64,000 nt of DNA from Blastomyces gilchristii SLH14081 (lineage: Eukaryota; Ascomycota; Eurotiomycetes; Onygenales; Ajellomycetaceae), in the NCBI RefSeq assembly GCF_000003855.2, contig NW_003101681.1, positions 570,689 to 634,688 of the forward strand. The letters run 5' to 3'. Within the stretch, counting starts at the first letter, position 1; each line of letters starts with the position of its first letter. Below, piece after piece: positions 12,283-25,113 of the stretch. The notes beneath the pieces are model-generated. The model was not told the origin of the DNA and made no database searches. It was given only the letters and a program-made list of their open reading frames with translations. Made by a program: the position numbers and the translations under genes.

Positions 12283-13990
12283 TATTCTCTTCTCTCTAAG
12301 ACTTCATTCATGAAGCCTTTCACTGAGTGACTTCATAGAATCAGCTCAGCACTGCAGTAATACTTACTAAAAACTCTTTATATTTATAAAAAATCTCAGT
12401 GAGGAAAAATTCCTTGTTACTGTAAAGAGAAAAGAGTCTGTCACTCAGTTTCTTATTCTGTAAGATTCTTTATGATTTACAGATTCTTCTCTAACTATTA
12501 CACAGATTCATCTCACATCTTTCATACAAAAGAGTTTCAGTTGACTCTTAATCATTTTCATGAGATTCATGTGTAATCATTATACAGATTCATCTCACAG
12601 ATGAATCACTCTCTATGAGATCACTCTTATCAAAGAGAAGTATTTATAAGTTAATCTTTCACTCATTCTCATGAATTCTTGTTCTTTAACACTGTAGAAT
12701 TATGAGGAATTTTTCATTCTTTTATTAACTCTGTAGAATTGTAGAATTAAGATATTCACAGTCTGTAATCACTCTTTATAGTCATATAGAAAGATTCAGA
12801 CCTGTAATTTATAATTACTCTTATTTACTAGAATGATCTGACTGTTCTGTGAAATCACTTACAGTGTAAGCAAATCTCTTTAAAGTAGTATAAATACTTC
12901 AGATCTATCTGTGAAATCTCATCTTCTTTTTTCTTTTTCTATAACAGCTCTCATTCTTATAAACTGTGAGTATTCTCATTTATCTGTGAAGTGTTTTTAT
13001 TCAGATAACAGAGAGAGAGTGTATCTGACAATATTTATATATTGATTCAAGAACTTTTCAAGAATAAAAAATTTTTCAATTTTAATATCTTTATAAACAA
13101 TATCTGGCTGCTGCTGAGCTTCTTGTAAGTGTTTCTATAACTTCTCTGATCACTTTTTACTGGCTGATGAAGCAGAGATATCATTATTCACAACTGTATC
13201 TTCATTCTTTTCAGCCTCATCATCACACTCAATTTTCAGACTAGCAGTTAATCTCATGTCTCTCTCAGATCAGCTTCTGACTCTAAGCAGTGCAGTTCTT
13301 CTCTTTGCTGTAAGTCTTCTCATAAGTAATTTCTTACAGATTCTAGCTGATAGTTCTTATAAAGCTTCTGATATTGCCAGTGTCTCCTGCAGTCTCATGA
13401 GTCTATAATCACTCTTTCTCTGCTTACACAATCTCTGACCAGGTATATGTGAATATATCTAGGTTTTCTATCAATAGTTCTCACATCACAGCGCATTTCT
13501 GCAATCTCATTGTTAATGAGAGATGAGTTTTCAGATACCTGCAAAATCTGAGTAATCAAGATAATATAAATATCATGAATTTGTAACAGAAGTTAATCTG
13601 AACAGATGAGCTCTCTCTTCATATCTCAATTATTTCTGAGCTGAATTCTTCAGCATAATTGAGAGAGTGAATACAGCTTTATAAGAGATATCTGATTATA
13701 CATGCAGACAGTCAGTTCTCAAGATTCTGCTTCAACTATATATACTCTGATATCTGACTTCTCTGAAGTCTGTACATTTCTGGCAGTCTTCACATCAAAT
13801 GTAACAATTGTCTGTACTGTGAATATAATACTCTCTGCTTCTTTGAAGAGAGAAATTAGTAGTTATGAGAGAATTAAGTGTTATAAGTGTTGAGAATGTG
13901 AGTATGAGTTTTCTTTATTTTTTCTTTATTAATCTCTAAATTGTGTTCACAGCCCTCTTTACTTTCTTGTTTTTTAGCTTTAATAAGAGT
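12283..13990 (-). other. gypsy-3 3' region
   Basis: Third copy of the conserved 1.7-kb stretch between chromodomain and 3' LTR. An antisense frame is open at 13,702-13,893 and a sense frame is partly open elsewhere, so the coding strand, if any, is undecided. It ends next to the 3' LTR with the complement of the purine tract near 12,283-12,300. Confidence 0.6.
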
Positions 13991-14179
13991 ATGATTTCTT
14001 CTTTTCTTATATACACTGCAGACTGTTCATCTCAGTAGAAACTCATCATCTTATAAATTAGAACTTATAAATGACAGTGTTAATATCTTTATCACAATCA
14101 GATTCTTAGTGAAGACTGTGTTATTCTGACTTATCAGAATTCACAGTATAAAAGTTATGTCTCAGCTTCTGCAGATATC

Positions 14180-17100
14180 TTATCTGCTCAGATAATTTTC
14201 AAGTGAACTTATTTATCTTATCAGAATATTCTTATCACTGAACCTTGAATCAGAGCTCATGATCTCACTTCTCTGAGTTAATAATCTCTTTAATTTGATA
14301 TTCTCTTTCACTCTCTAGTACTTCACAGACAGAGTGATGAGTCACAGAATTCTCTTCTAAGAATTTCTTATATTTATAAAGCAAAGAGATATGAAAAATA
14401 TTATATATTTACAACTCAGATAACAGTTCTAATCTATAGAACTGTGAGCTAACTTTCTTCATAATCTTATAAGACTCTGTCTATAGAAGATTCAGCTTCT
14501 TACTAGATCTCTATATAATAATATTGTCTAGACTCAGTCAGACTCTATTATCTTTCTTAAAACTCTTTATAATATGCTTAAAATCATAGTATCTCTTCTG
14601 ATACTCTTGAGTCTTTCTCAAGAATTTATGAGCTTTCTTCTGAATCTTCTGAATTCTCTCAGTCTGTTCACAGACATCACTACACTCTATAGTATACTCT
14701 TACAGGTCTATCAAGATTATTCACAGATGAGTCTCAGTAAGCATCTCAAAGAGAGTTTTATCTGTACTGACATACTTTGAGTTGTTGTATATGAACTCTG
14801 TAAGTGATAATCAATACACTCAGTTATTCTAATTATAATTAATAAAGTACTGTAGATACTGTTTTAATATACTTATCAGATATTCTATCTGATTATCTGT
14901 CTATTAATAAAAAGCTGTGCTTAGATCTTATAAGATCTTCAGTATAGTTATCAGATCAGATCAGAACTCTTCTATGAAGATTAATTCTCTATCTGAGATA
15001 ATATTCACAGATAATTCATACAACTGAATCATATTACAGATGAAGATATAAGTCAAATTCTTTGACTTTAAGTTCTTATAGATGAATATAAAGTGTGTTA
15101 TCTTGATAAAGTGATTCACTATCATCAGCACACTGTCAAAACAGGTATTATATATGTTCTTGCTTTCAGAGAGACTTATAAGAGTATTCATTTCTAGCTG
15201 TTCTCAAGATTTCTATAAGATGAGTAGAGAAGTAAGTTCTTCATATAATCTGAACTATACTACTCATAAATCCTGATAAACAGTATAAGAATTCACTATC
15301 TTCTTCATAAGTTCTCACATCTTCAGTCAGAAGTATTTTCTTATAAGCAACTCATGAGTTCTAGTATTTATAAAATGACTTACTAGAGAAGAGTTATAAT
15401 ACCTTTTAATAAGTCTTATATATAGAAACTCATTTATAGATATATAAATTCAGTTCTCTCTTTATAAGAGATTATTTAAGTCTCTTCAATTCTTTATTTC
15501 TGCAGAATTAATCTCTACTGTGAGTAGTTTCTGAATATACTGAGTATATTCATTCTTCAGTTGCAGTTCAGACAATCTGAATAGAAGATCTTATAAAGAT
15601 TTATACTCTGTTTCTTCTTATATCAGGTCTTTCACAGTACTTCTCAAAGTCTGTAAACTCTTCAGATTATAGATATTCTTTTCAAGAATTCTCACAGAGA
15701 TTCTCAGAGTGTTGACTCTCAGTGTTATAGAGAGTAATTATACAGGTTTCTTCTCTCTCTCTCTTCTCTTCTCTTATAGTGAATTGAGAGACTCTTCAGT
15801 CAATCTCTTTATAACACTCAGTCTAAGTATTCTATAAAGCTTTTCTATCTTCTCTAGTCTCTCTGTATCTGTTATTCTGATCTTCTTAATATAGTCTGAT
15901 CTGTGAGAGAGTCTGTCTACTGAGTTCTTAGTTCTCTTAATATATTCTATCTTGAATCAGAACTCACTCAGTCTCTGAACTTAGTGAATCTATTATTGTA
16001 AGAGTCTCTTGATTGAAGTAAACTATTATAAGCTATTATAATCAGTTCTAACAGTAATCACTATTACAAGGTTCTTAAAGTAGTGATATCAGTGACAGAA
16101 GAATTTCACTATTATAAAAAGCTTCTGATTATAAATGCTATAGTTGATCTTCACAGATTATATCTTTCATAAGAAAAAGACTACTGAAACTCAGTTCTCA
16201 TTTAACTGTAGTTATGAGACTATTTCTGAAATTATAAAGAAGAAGATATCTGTCTTTAATCTGATTAAGAGTAAGAGATTAAAGTAGAACAGTATTACTG
16301 TATTCATAAATATCTGTTTTAAGCTTACAAAGACTCTGTAAGCTTCTGAGATAAGAAAGTTCTTACAGTTCTCTCTTCTTAATAATCTTTTCATTCTCTG
16401 TTTATAGAATAACTTCTTCTTATTTTCACTCTTCAGCATGTCTATAAGAATTAAGAAGATTCTTATAAATGTAAAGATAAACTGTCTATAGAAATTCACA
16501 AAGCTCAGAAAGATCTGAATCTTATAAATACTAGTTAGCTTCAGTTATGATAGAATAGTTTCAATCTATGAAGATTTTATCTGAATTTCATCTGCAGTGA
16601 TTACATATTCTAGAAAATTAATCTGATAAGTACTGAAGTTGTACTTTGTAAGCTTAATATACAGTTCTATCTTATCTAAGATCTTCAACATACTTTATAT
16701 ATACTCAGTGTGTTCTTTCTTCTTCACAGAGTACATCATCACATTATTCAGATATATTATCATGAAGACATTCAGATATGTATAAAGTATTTTATTAATG
16801 AAAGACTGAAATGCTGCAGAAGTATTAGTCAGATCAAAAGATATTACTAGATATTCAAATAATTTCAGTGCAGTTTTAAAGACAGTCTTTTATTCATTCT
16901 CAGACTGTATTTACAGCTGTGTATATACATTGATTACATTCAGTTATATGAATATAACAGCTCTTATAAGACAGTTGATCACATTCTTAATTAGAGACAG
17001 GAAATAGCAGCTCTTTATTATCTTGAAGTTCAGATTACAGTAGTCTACACACAATCTGAGATCTTTATTCTTCTTCTTTATGAATATTACAGAAGCTTCT

Positions 17101-18990
17101 ACAGAGATCTGTGAAGATCAGATAAAGTTATTCTTTAAATTCTTCTTCACATAGGTCTGTAAGATCTCTGTCTCATGATAAGAGAGCTTATAGATTGATT
17201 CTTAGAAGGATTTCTACTCTTCTATTAAATCTATTATCAGATTCTTCTTATAATGAGAAGAAAGCTCAGCTGTCTTTACTGAGCTGAATATCTCTGTGAG
17301 ATCTTGATATTTCTCTAATATCTGAAGCTCAGTTTTCATGACTGTGAGATTCTCAGACACTCATAAGACTATTATATAAATGAGCTTGTCTTCTCTAATC
17401 AATTCTACAGTATTAACTGATTCTATCTTTACAAGTGAGTCTATCAACACTGATCAGAAGTATAAACCTGACTCATGAACAGCTATGTACAGATTGTATC
17501 TTTGAAGTCATATAAGTCTCAAGTATATATTATCTGTAATATCTGTAATGATTACAGTTTCTATAAATCTTCTTCAGATTTCAGAGAGATCTTATAATTC
17601 AAAGATAACTCTTATAAGTCTCTCAGCTCTCAGATCTGAGTTCTCATATTCTGCTTATTATAAGAGTAGATTCTCAGTTTTCATCATTCAGCTCATTCAC
17701 TCTGTGAGTCTTAGAAATACTACAGTAACCTGAGATTCTGAGTTCATTAATACTTTTCATACTTGTGAGACAGTAGTACTGCAGTGTGATCTCTCTCTAT
17801 AAGCAAGTATTTTCATTGAAAGAGTAACAGATTCAGGTGTCAGCTTCAAGACTCTTAAGAAGGCTGTTGCTGACTCTGTTCATAACTCTTCAAAGTTCTA
17901 TTTTGATTTATTCAGACAGTTTATGCAGAGATGTTCTAGTTTAGAATAGATAAAGTAGAGTCTCTTTTTCTTAATCTCTCTATTATATACTCTGTTCACA
18001 GAAGCTTGTGAAGCTCTCTCTTTCTGCTCAGCAGTCAGATACAAATCTCTCTATATCTTATTATCTTTTTCTAATAAATCTGTTCTCTGTTATTCTGATT
18101 CTCACAGAATCAGTCAGTGATTCACTCTCTGCAGATCTGTGACTCTTACAGTGATTTATAAGCAGTAAATGAGAGTTATCAGTTTCTTCAGAGTCAAGAG
18201 CTTAGAGTCTTACTTAATAAGCTTGTTCTGCATATCTTTATTCAGTCTCTTTATAAATATCATTATTCAGATCTTATTTTAGAGCTCTGTTTTCACAGAT
18301 CTCAATTCATATTATAATTTTATAAAACACTATGAGTAGTCTTTATCAGATTTCTCACCTCTTTTTCTAATATTGATGATCACAGTTCAGATGTTCTCTG
18401 TTCAGCTTATAAAGTCTTTCAACTTATTCTCTAAATAGGTCTTAAGAACAGATTAGTGAGATCTCTCATAATCATTCTCTAGATAATTCAGCCAGTTCTT
18501 GACTTCAGTGTAATAGAGATCTGTTATTATATAGATAATAGCTTCTTCATCTTTTATATCACACAGTCAGGCTTGTAAGTCAATTTCAAATACAAACTTA
18601 CAAAAGCTTTTATAGATTGTGATTTGATAAGTAATCTTAAGTGATTACAGCTTAAGAAAGTTTCTTTTCAATTCACAGATATCTCTGAAGATCATGTCTA
18701 GAGACTCAGTTTGAGAGTGTTTACAGATAGTAAGCATTTCTTGTAGAAAAATAACTTGATTCTGTGAGAGATGCTCAAGAATGTTCTTCACTAAGATTGA
18801 TTCATTTATGAGTTTGAAGAGTTTCTCTGTCACAGATATAGAGAATGATATCTTATAAGTGATTGATAAGTTCTCTGAGACTTCTTTCATAGAGATTATT
18901 CATGATTCAGATGACTGCTTCTGAGTGTCTGCAGTAGAGTTTGCAGAGATTGAAGTATACAAGTTTCTAGTTCTTTCAGTTATAACAGAT
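14180..18990 (-). pseudogene. gypsy-3 gag-pol with chromodomain, RIP-inactivated
   Basis: Read on the minus strand. Gag runs from about 18,985 (start ATG degraded) with a long open part at 18,645-18,890, and a zinc-knuckle relic lies at about 17,915-17,960. Protease and linker occupy about 17,850-17,250, reverse transcriptase about 17,130-16,640 with YLNN in place of YLDD near 16,755, and RNase H/connection 16,212-16,499. Integrase spans about 15,560-14,600, and a chromodomain relic about 14,330-14,200. Domain order and lengths equal those of gypsy-1 and gypsy-2. Stops in every domain. Confidence 0.8.
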
Positions 18991-19015
18991 AGTTACTGAC
19001 TGACTGAGCTTGAAA

Positions 19016-19273
19016 TGTAAGAATAAGTGCTTACAGACAATTATTCAGATGTTTACAGCTTGATATAATATATACTGTTAACTACTAGAAGTATTCACAG
19101 TAGAAAGATAAAATGTAGAGATTAAATATATAATAGCATTCAAGCTGAGTTATGAATAGTATTCGCGAACTTCAGTCTATATAGTTGTGTGTAGCCAAGG
19201 GCCGCTAACTCTATTGATTATGCAAGAGATAGAAATAGAAGTAAAGGATCCGCGAGGAGCGGGATTTCTTACA
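19016..19273 (-). repeat. 5' LTR of gypsy-3
   Basis: 258 bp; on the minus strand it begins tgtaagaaatcccgctcctcgcgg and so keeps CpG sites. The complementary end at 19,016 reads tgtaagaataag. Confidence 0.9.
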
Positions 19274-19301
19274 TATACTCATATACAAGCGGAGCTTATA
19301 T

Positions 19302-20854
19302 GAGTATTATATTCATGATACAGATAATTATTACATTTGACATGAAGGTCATCAGAAATGCACAGACTTCAGAGAAGCTAAATATCAGAGTGTGCACAGT
19401 TATAGTAGAATCTTGAGAACTGACTATCTGTGCATGTGATCAGATATCTCTTATGAAGCTGTGTCTACTTTCTCAGTTATACTGAAGTATTCAGCCTGGA
19501 AACAATTGAGACACACAGAGAGAGCTCATCTGTTCAGATTAACTCTTATCACAAATTCATAACATTTACATTATCTTAATTATCTGGATTTTGCAGATAT
19601 TCAAGAACTCATCTCTCATTGACAATGAAATTGCAGAAATGCGCCGCGGCGCGAGAATCATTGATAGAAAACCTAGACATATTTACATATACCTGATCAG
19701 AGATTGTGCAGACAGAGAGAGAATGATCATAGATCTGCAGAGCTGCAGAAGACACTGACAATATCAGAAGCTTTATAAGAACTGTCAGCTAGAATCTGTA
19801 AGAAATCACTTGTAGAAAGACTTACAGTAAAGAGTAGAAATACACTGCTTGAAGTCAGAGACTGATCTGAAGAAGGCATGAGATTGATTACTGATCTGAA
19901 GATTGAATACAGTGATAAGACTGAGAAGAGTGAAGACACTATTATGAGCAGTGACATTCCTGCTTTATCAGCTGATAAAAAGCAATTAGAGAAGTTACAG
20001 AGATACTTATAAGAAGCTCAGCAGTAGTCAGATATTATTTATAAAAATATTGAAATTGAAAAATTTTTTATTCTTGAGAAGTTCTTGAATCAATATACAG
20101 ATATTGTTAGAAACACTCTCTCTGTATTATCTGAGTGAAAACACTTTGTAAATAAATGAGAATACTCACAGTTTATGAGAATAAGAGCTGTTATAGAAAA
20201 AGAGAAAAGAAGATGAGATTCTACAGATAGATCTGAAATATTTATACTACTCTAGAGAGATTTACTTACACTGTGAGTAATTCTGTAAAATAGTCAGATC
20301 ACTCTAGTAAATAAAGAATGATTATGAATTACAGATCTGAATCTTTCTATATGACTATAAAGAGTGATTGTAAACTGTGAATATCTTGATTCTACAATTC
20401 TACAGAGTTGATAAAAGAATGAAAAATTCCTCACAATTCTACAGTGTCAAAGAATAATGATTTATGAGAATAAGTGAAAGATAAACTCATGAATACTTCT
20501 CTTTAATAAGAGTGATCTCATAGAGAGTGATTTATCTGCAAGATGAATCTGTGTAATGATTATACAAGAATCTTATAAAAATGATTGAGAGTCAACTGAA
20601 ATTCTTCTGTATGAAAGATACAAGATAAATTTATATAATAGTCAGAGAAGAATCTGTAGATTATAAAGAATCTTATAGAATAAGAAACTGAGTGACAGAC
20701 TCTTTTCTCTTTATAGTAATAAGAGATTTTTCCTCACTGAGATTTTTTTATAGATATAAAGAATTTTTAGTGAGTATCACTGCAGTGCTGAGCTGATTCT
20801 ATGAAGTCACTCAGTGAAAGACTTCACAGATGAAGTCTTAGAGAGGGAAGAGTA
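19302..20854 (+). other. gypsy-2 3' region (continuation) with polypurine tract
   Basis: This continues the gypsy-2 3' region after the nested SINE and gypsy-3, resuming at the TSD gagtattatat. It is the least RIP-mutated copy of the region in places: gcgccgcggcgcg at about 19,639 keeps several CpGs. A sense frame around 19,780-20,170 is largely open and has a charged, possibly coiled-coil composition (SADKKQLEKLQRYL..EAQQ). The antisense frame is also open at 19,727-19,957. A purine tract, agagagggaagag at 20,840-20,852, sits directly before the LTR and is the likely plus-strand primer. Confidence 0.6.
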
Positions 20855-21089
20855 TGTAAGAAATTCTGCTTCTCAGAGATTCTTTATCTCTATTTCTATC
20901 TCTCATATAATTAATAGAGTTAGCAGCTCTTGACTACACACAACTATATAGACTGAAGTTTGTGAATACTATTATATATTTTATCTCTACATTTTATCTT
21001 TCTACTGTAAATACTTCTAGTAGTTAACAGTACATATCATGTCAAGCTGCAAACACCTGAATAATCGCCTGCGAGTACTTATTCTTACA
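20855..21089 (+). repeat. 3' LTR of gypsy-2
   Basis: It runs from tgtaagaa to ttcttaca but is 235 bp, with a deletion of roughly 20 bp in the middle relative to the 258-bp copies. It is followed by acatc, the TSD, and then gypsy-1 gag. Confidence 0.9.
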
Positions 21090-21711
21090 ACATCTGAGCT
21101 GCAATCATTAATATTAGAAAAAGAGATGAGAAATCTGATAAAAACTACTCACAATACTTTATGAAATTATGACATAAATTAGAGCCTGTGAAAACAGGAC
21201 TCTGAAACAAGATCTGAATGATGATATTCATGAAGAGACTGAATAAAGATATACAGAATAAGTGTATTGAGTAAGACTCTAAGCTCTTAACTCTGAAGAA
21301 ACTGATGACTCTTGTTCACTGCTTACAGATCACTGTGAGAGTCACAGATCTGTAAAGAGTGAATCATTAACTGATTCTGTAAGAATCAGAATAACAGAGA
21401 ACAGATTTATTAGAAAAAGATAATAAGATACAGAGAGATTTATATCTGACTGCTAAGTAGAGAGAGAGAGCTTTACAAGCTTTTATAAACAGAGTATATA
21501 ATAGAGAGATTAAGAAAAAGAATCTCTGCTTCATCTGTTCTAAATCAGAATATCTTCATATAAACTGTCTGAATAAATTAAAATAGAAATTTGAAGAGTT
21601 ACAGACAGAGTCAGTAATAGTCTTCTTAAGAGTCTTGAAGCTGATACCTGAATCTGTTACTTCTCTGATGAAAATACTTACTTATAGAGAGAGACTGCAC
21701 TGCAGTACTGC

Positions 21712-22217
21712 TAGACTGGCCGCCGGGACCATGAATTTCATGTTTGGTCTCATTTGGTCTGGTCTCATACATTTCTTGGCGTGAATCCCGCTGGGACTGG
21801 CTATCAAAAAAACATGTAAAGTGACTATATATCAGATCTTAAAATGGAACCATGACTTGAAAAAAATGAGAAAGTGATCTCATTTGGTCTCATTTAGTCT
21901 CATTCTTGACATAAAGTTACTATTTTTAGATATTTTAAGGTTTTTTTTAGACTATTTTTAATTTTTTAAAAAGTAATGCTTTTTGATAACACTCAAATGA
22001 GATTTAAAGTCATTTAAAGCAATAAAAATAATTTAAATTGAGAAGTAGACATTATGATCTCATTTGAACAATGTGACAAGAGTAGACAGTAAGTCTCACT
22101 GAGACAGTATGAGACTACTATCTAATGTTAAAACCGTGTAATGGGATCAGTTGAATTGATAATGAGACTATCAAAAAATCTGATCCTGGTCTCAGACACG
22201 GTCACACGGTCAGTCTA
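21712..22217 (+). mobile_element. 506-bp MITE (8-bp TSD type) in gypsy-1
   Basis: It starts TAGACTGGCCG and ends with the complement of TAGACTGACCG. The TSD is agtactgc (21,704-21,711) and agaactgc (22,218-22,225), 7 of 8 matching. Removing it restores the gypsy sequence seen at about 7,693. There is no coding capacity. The 8-bp TSD points to a hAT or Mutator-type transposase in trans. Its CpG-containing ends are intact, unlike the surrounding RIP-mutated gypsy-1. Confidence 0.85.
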
Positions 22218-24742
22218 AGAACTGCTGTCTCATAAGTATGAGAAGTATTAATGAACTCAGAATCTCAGGTCACTGTAGTGTCTCTAAAGCTTACAGAGTG
22301 AATAAGCTAAATGATGAAAACTGAAAATCTGCTTTTATAATAAGCAGAGTATGAGAACTCAGATCTGAGAGCTGAGAGACTCACAAGAACTATCTTTGAA
22401 TTACAAGATCTCTTCAGAATCAGAAGAAGATTTATGAAAACTATGATTATTACAGACATCACAGATAATATATACTTAAGACTTATATAACTTCAAAGAC
22501 ATAATTCACACATAGCTGTTTATAAGTTAGGTTTATACTTTCAATCAGTGTTGATAGACTTACTTATGAAGATAGAATCAGTTGATACTGTAGAGTTAAT
22601 TAGAGAAGATAAGCTCATCTATATAATAACTTTATAAATGTCTGAGAACTTCACAGTCATGAAAACTGAGCTTCAGATATCAGAGAAATACTAAGATCTT
22701 ACAGAGATATTTAGCTCAGTAAAGACAGCTGAGCTCTCTTCTCACTATAAGAAGAATCTAATAATAGATTTGATAGAAGAGTAGAAACTCTTCTGAGAAT
22801 CAATTTATAAGCTCTTTCATTATAAGACAGAGATCTTATAAGTCTATATGAAGAAGAATCTGAAGAATAACTTTATCTGATCTTCACAGATCTCTGCAGA
22901 AGCCTCTGTAATATTTATAAAGAAGAAGAATAAAGATCTCAGATTATATATAGACTACTGTAATCTGAACTTCAAGATAATAAAGAGTCACTATTCTCTG
23001 TCTCTGATTAAGAATGTAATTAACTGTTTTACAGAGACTGTCATATTCACATAACTAAATATAATTAATATATATACATGACTGTGAATACAGTCTGAGA
23101 ATGAATAAAAGACTGTCTTTAGAACTACACTGAGATTATTTGAATATCTAGTAATATCTTTTAATTTAACTAATACTCTCACAGTATTTCAGTCTTTTAT
23201 TAATAAAATACTTTGTGTATATCTGAATATCTTTGTAATAATATATCTGAATGATGTGATGATATACTCTGTGAAGAAGAAAGAATATACTGAGTATATA
23301 TGAAGTGTGTTAAAGATCTTAGATGAGACAGAACTGTATATTAAGCTTATAAAGTATAACTTCAGTGTCTGTTGAATTAATTTTCTAGAATATATAATCA
23401 CTGTAGATGATATTCAGATAAAATCTTCATAGATTGAGACTATTCTATTATAACTGAAGTTAACTAGTATTCTTAAGATTCAGATATTTCTGAGCTTTGT
23501 AAATTTCTATAGATGATTTATCTTTGCATTTATAAGAATCTTCTTAGCTCTTATAGACATGCTGAAGAGTGAAAATAAGAAGAAGTTATTCTATAAATAG
23601 AGAATGAAAAGATTATTAAGAAGAGAGATCTATAAGAACTTTCTTATCTTAACAGCTTACAGAGTCTTTATAAGATTAAAATAGATATTTATAGATATAG
23701 TAATACTATTTTACTTTGATTTCTTACTCTTAATCAGATTAAAGACAGATGTTTTCTTCTTTATAATTTCAGAAATAGTCTTATAACTATAGTTAAATAA
23801 GAACTGAGTTTCAGTGATCTTTTTCTCACAGAAAATGCAATCTGCAGAGATCAACTATGACATTTATAATCAGAAACTTCTCATAATAGTGAAATTCTTC
23901 TATCACTGATATCACTACTTTAAGAGCCTTATAATGATGATTACTGTTAAAACTGATTATAACAGCTTATAATAGTTTACTTTAATTAAGAAACTCTTAT
24001 AGTGATAGATTTATTAAGCTCAGAGACTGAGTAAGTTCTGATTTAAGATAGAACATATCAAGAGAACTAAGAACTCAGTGAATGAACTCTCTTACAGATC
24101 AGACTATATTAAGAAGATTAAAATAATAGATACAGAGAGACTAGAGAAGACAGAAAAGCTTTATAAAATGCTTAAACTGAGTGTTATAAAGAGTTTAACT
24201 GAAGAGTCTCTCAATTCTCTGTAAGAGAAGAGAGAAGAGAGAGAAAAGAAATCTGTATAACTACTCTCTATAATACTGAGAGTTAACACTCTGAGAATCT
24301 CTGTGAGAATTCTTGAAGAGAGTATCTATAATCTGAAGAGTTTATAGACTTTGAGAAGTGCTGTGAAAGATCTGATATAAGAAGAAATAAAGTATAAGTC
24401 TTTATAAGATCTTCTATTCAGATTGTCTGAACTGCAACTGAAGAATGAATATACTTAATATATTTAAAAACTGCTTATAACAGAGATCAATTCTGCAGAA
24501 ATAAAAAATTGAAGAGACTTAAATAATCTCTTATAAAGAGAGAGCTGAATTTATATATCTATGAATAAGTTTCTATGTATAGAACTTATTAAAAGGCATC
24601 ATAACTCTTCTCTAGTAAGTCATTTTATAGATACTAGAACTTATAAGTTACTTATAAGAAAATACTTCTGACTGAAGATATGAGAACTTGTGAAGAAGAT
24701 AGTAGATTCTTATACTATTTATCAGAATTCATAAGTAGTGTG

Positions 24743-25113
24743 CCCCGGTGGCCAAATGGTTAATGCGGCCACCCGGTAGCGCCTTGACGTGGGAAACCAA
24801 GGCGCGTGGGTTCGAACCGCAGGGGATACATTAAATCCGGAACTCAAGCACCTCAGGTTTCTAATAAATACAGAGGTGTACAAATCGCTTCAATGAATTG
24901 CTCTATGTTCCTGGGCTGGGAAGTTATTATCGCATGTATCTAATTGTCACTCCTTTGTATTTTCCTATGTTCTTGTTATCTTGGCGTGGTCTCAACACCT
25001 GTATTTCCTCCTGTATAATCAACACTTGACCTGTATTTAACATCACGCAAGGACTCATCATAAGCTCCGCTTGCATATGAGTATAATAAAAGAATAATAA
25101 TAATAATAATAAT
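24743..25113 (+). mobile_element. tRNA-derived SINE, full length, plus strand
   Basis: A 17-bp TSD, aattcataagtagtgtg, is at 24,726-24,742 and 25,114-25,130. The tRNA-like head has box A tggccaaatgg (24,749-24,759), a perfect 8-bp stem gcgccttg/caaggcgc (24,778-24,805), and box B ggttcgaacc (24,809-24,818). The body is about 90% like the copy at 11,816-12,194, and the tail is agaat plus aat repeats. It sits in the integrase region of gypsy-1. CpGs are intact, so it escaped or postdates RIP. Confidence 0.9.
24749..24818 (+). promoter_or_regulatory. internal RNA polymerase III promoter of the SINE (boxes A and B)
   Basis: Box A is at 24,749-24,759 and box B at 24,809-24,818. Both fit the tRNA consensus (TRGCNNARYNGG-like and GGTTCGANNCC). 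Confidence 0.75.

Larger units (their letters stand above)
11633..19273 (-). mobile_element. gypsy-3: Ty3/gypsy element, minus strand, both LTRs
   Basis: TSD tatac is at 11,628-11,632 and 19,274-19,278, inside the truncated SINE. The 5' LTR is 19,016-19,273 and the 3' LTR 11,633-12,282, the latter split by a SINE. Without that SINE the element is about 7.26 kb. It is the third copy of the same family and lies antiparallel to gypsy-1 and gypsy-2, so it forms very long imperfect inverted repeats with them. Confidence 0.9.
11581..19301 (-). mobile_element. 5'-truncated SINE in gypsy-2, split by gypsy-3
   Basis: Only the last 80 bp or so of the SINE are present: the A/T tail (11,581-11,620), a short stretch to 11,632, and 19,279-19,301 after gypsy-3. 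It matches the 3' end of the full SINE at 11,816-12,194 (catatacaagcggagctta). An 11-bp TSD, gagtattatat, is at 11,570-11,580 and 19,302-19,312. 5' truncation plus a long TSD is the mark of LINE-type target-primed insertion. Confidence 0.8.
6207..21089 (+). mobile_element. gypsy-2: Ty3/gypsy element inserted in gypsy-1 gag
   Basis: The LTRs are at 6,207-6,464 and 20,855-21,089. The TSD is atatc (6,202-6,206) and acatc (21,090-21,094); the single difference is a C/T transition consistent with RIP after insertion. Internal sequence is 6,465-11,580 joined to 19,302-20,854, interrupted by a truncated SINE that itself holds gypsy-3. Near 9,715 it lacks about 85 bp that gypsy-1 (24,235-24,320) and gypsy-3 keep; the deletion lies between short gaagaga repeats. 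Confidence 0.9.

Noticed and set aside
11916..12323. 135-residue minus-strand open frame
   Set aside because: It spans the SINE, its TSD and part of an LTR, so it cannot be a real gene.
21712..22217. Tc1/mariner MITE with TA duplication
   Set aside because: Restoring the empty site requires removing 8-bp duplications outside the TA; the TA belongs to the terminal repeat.
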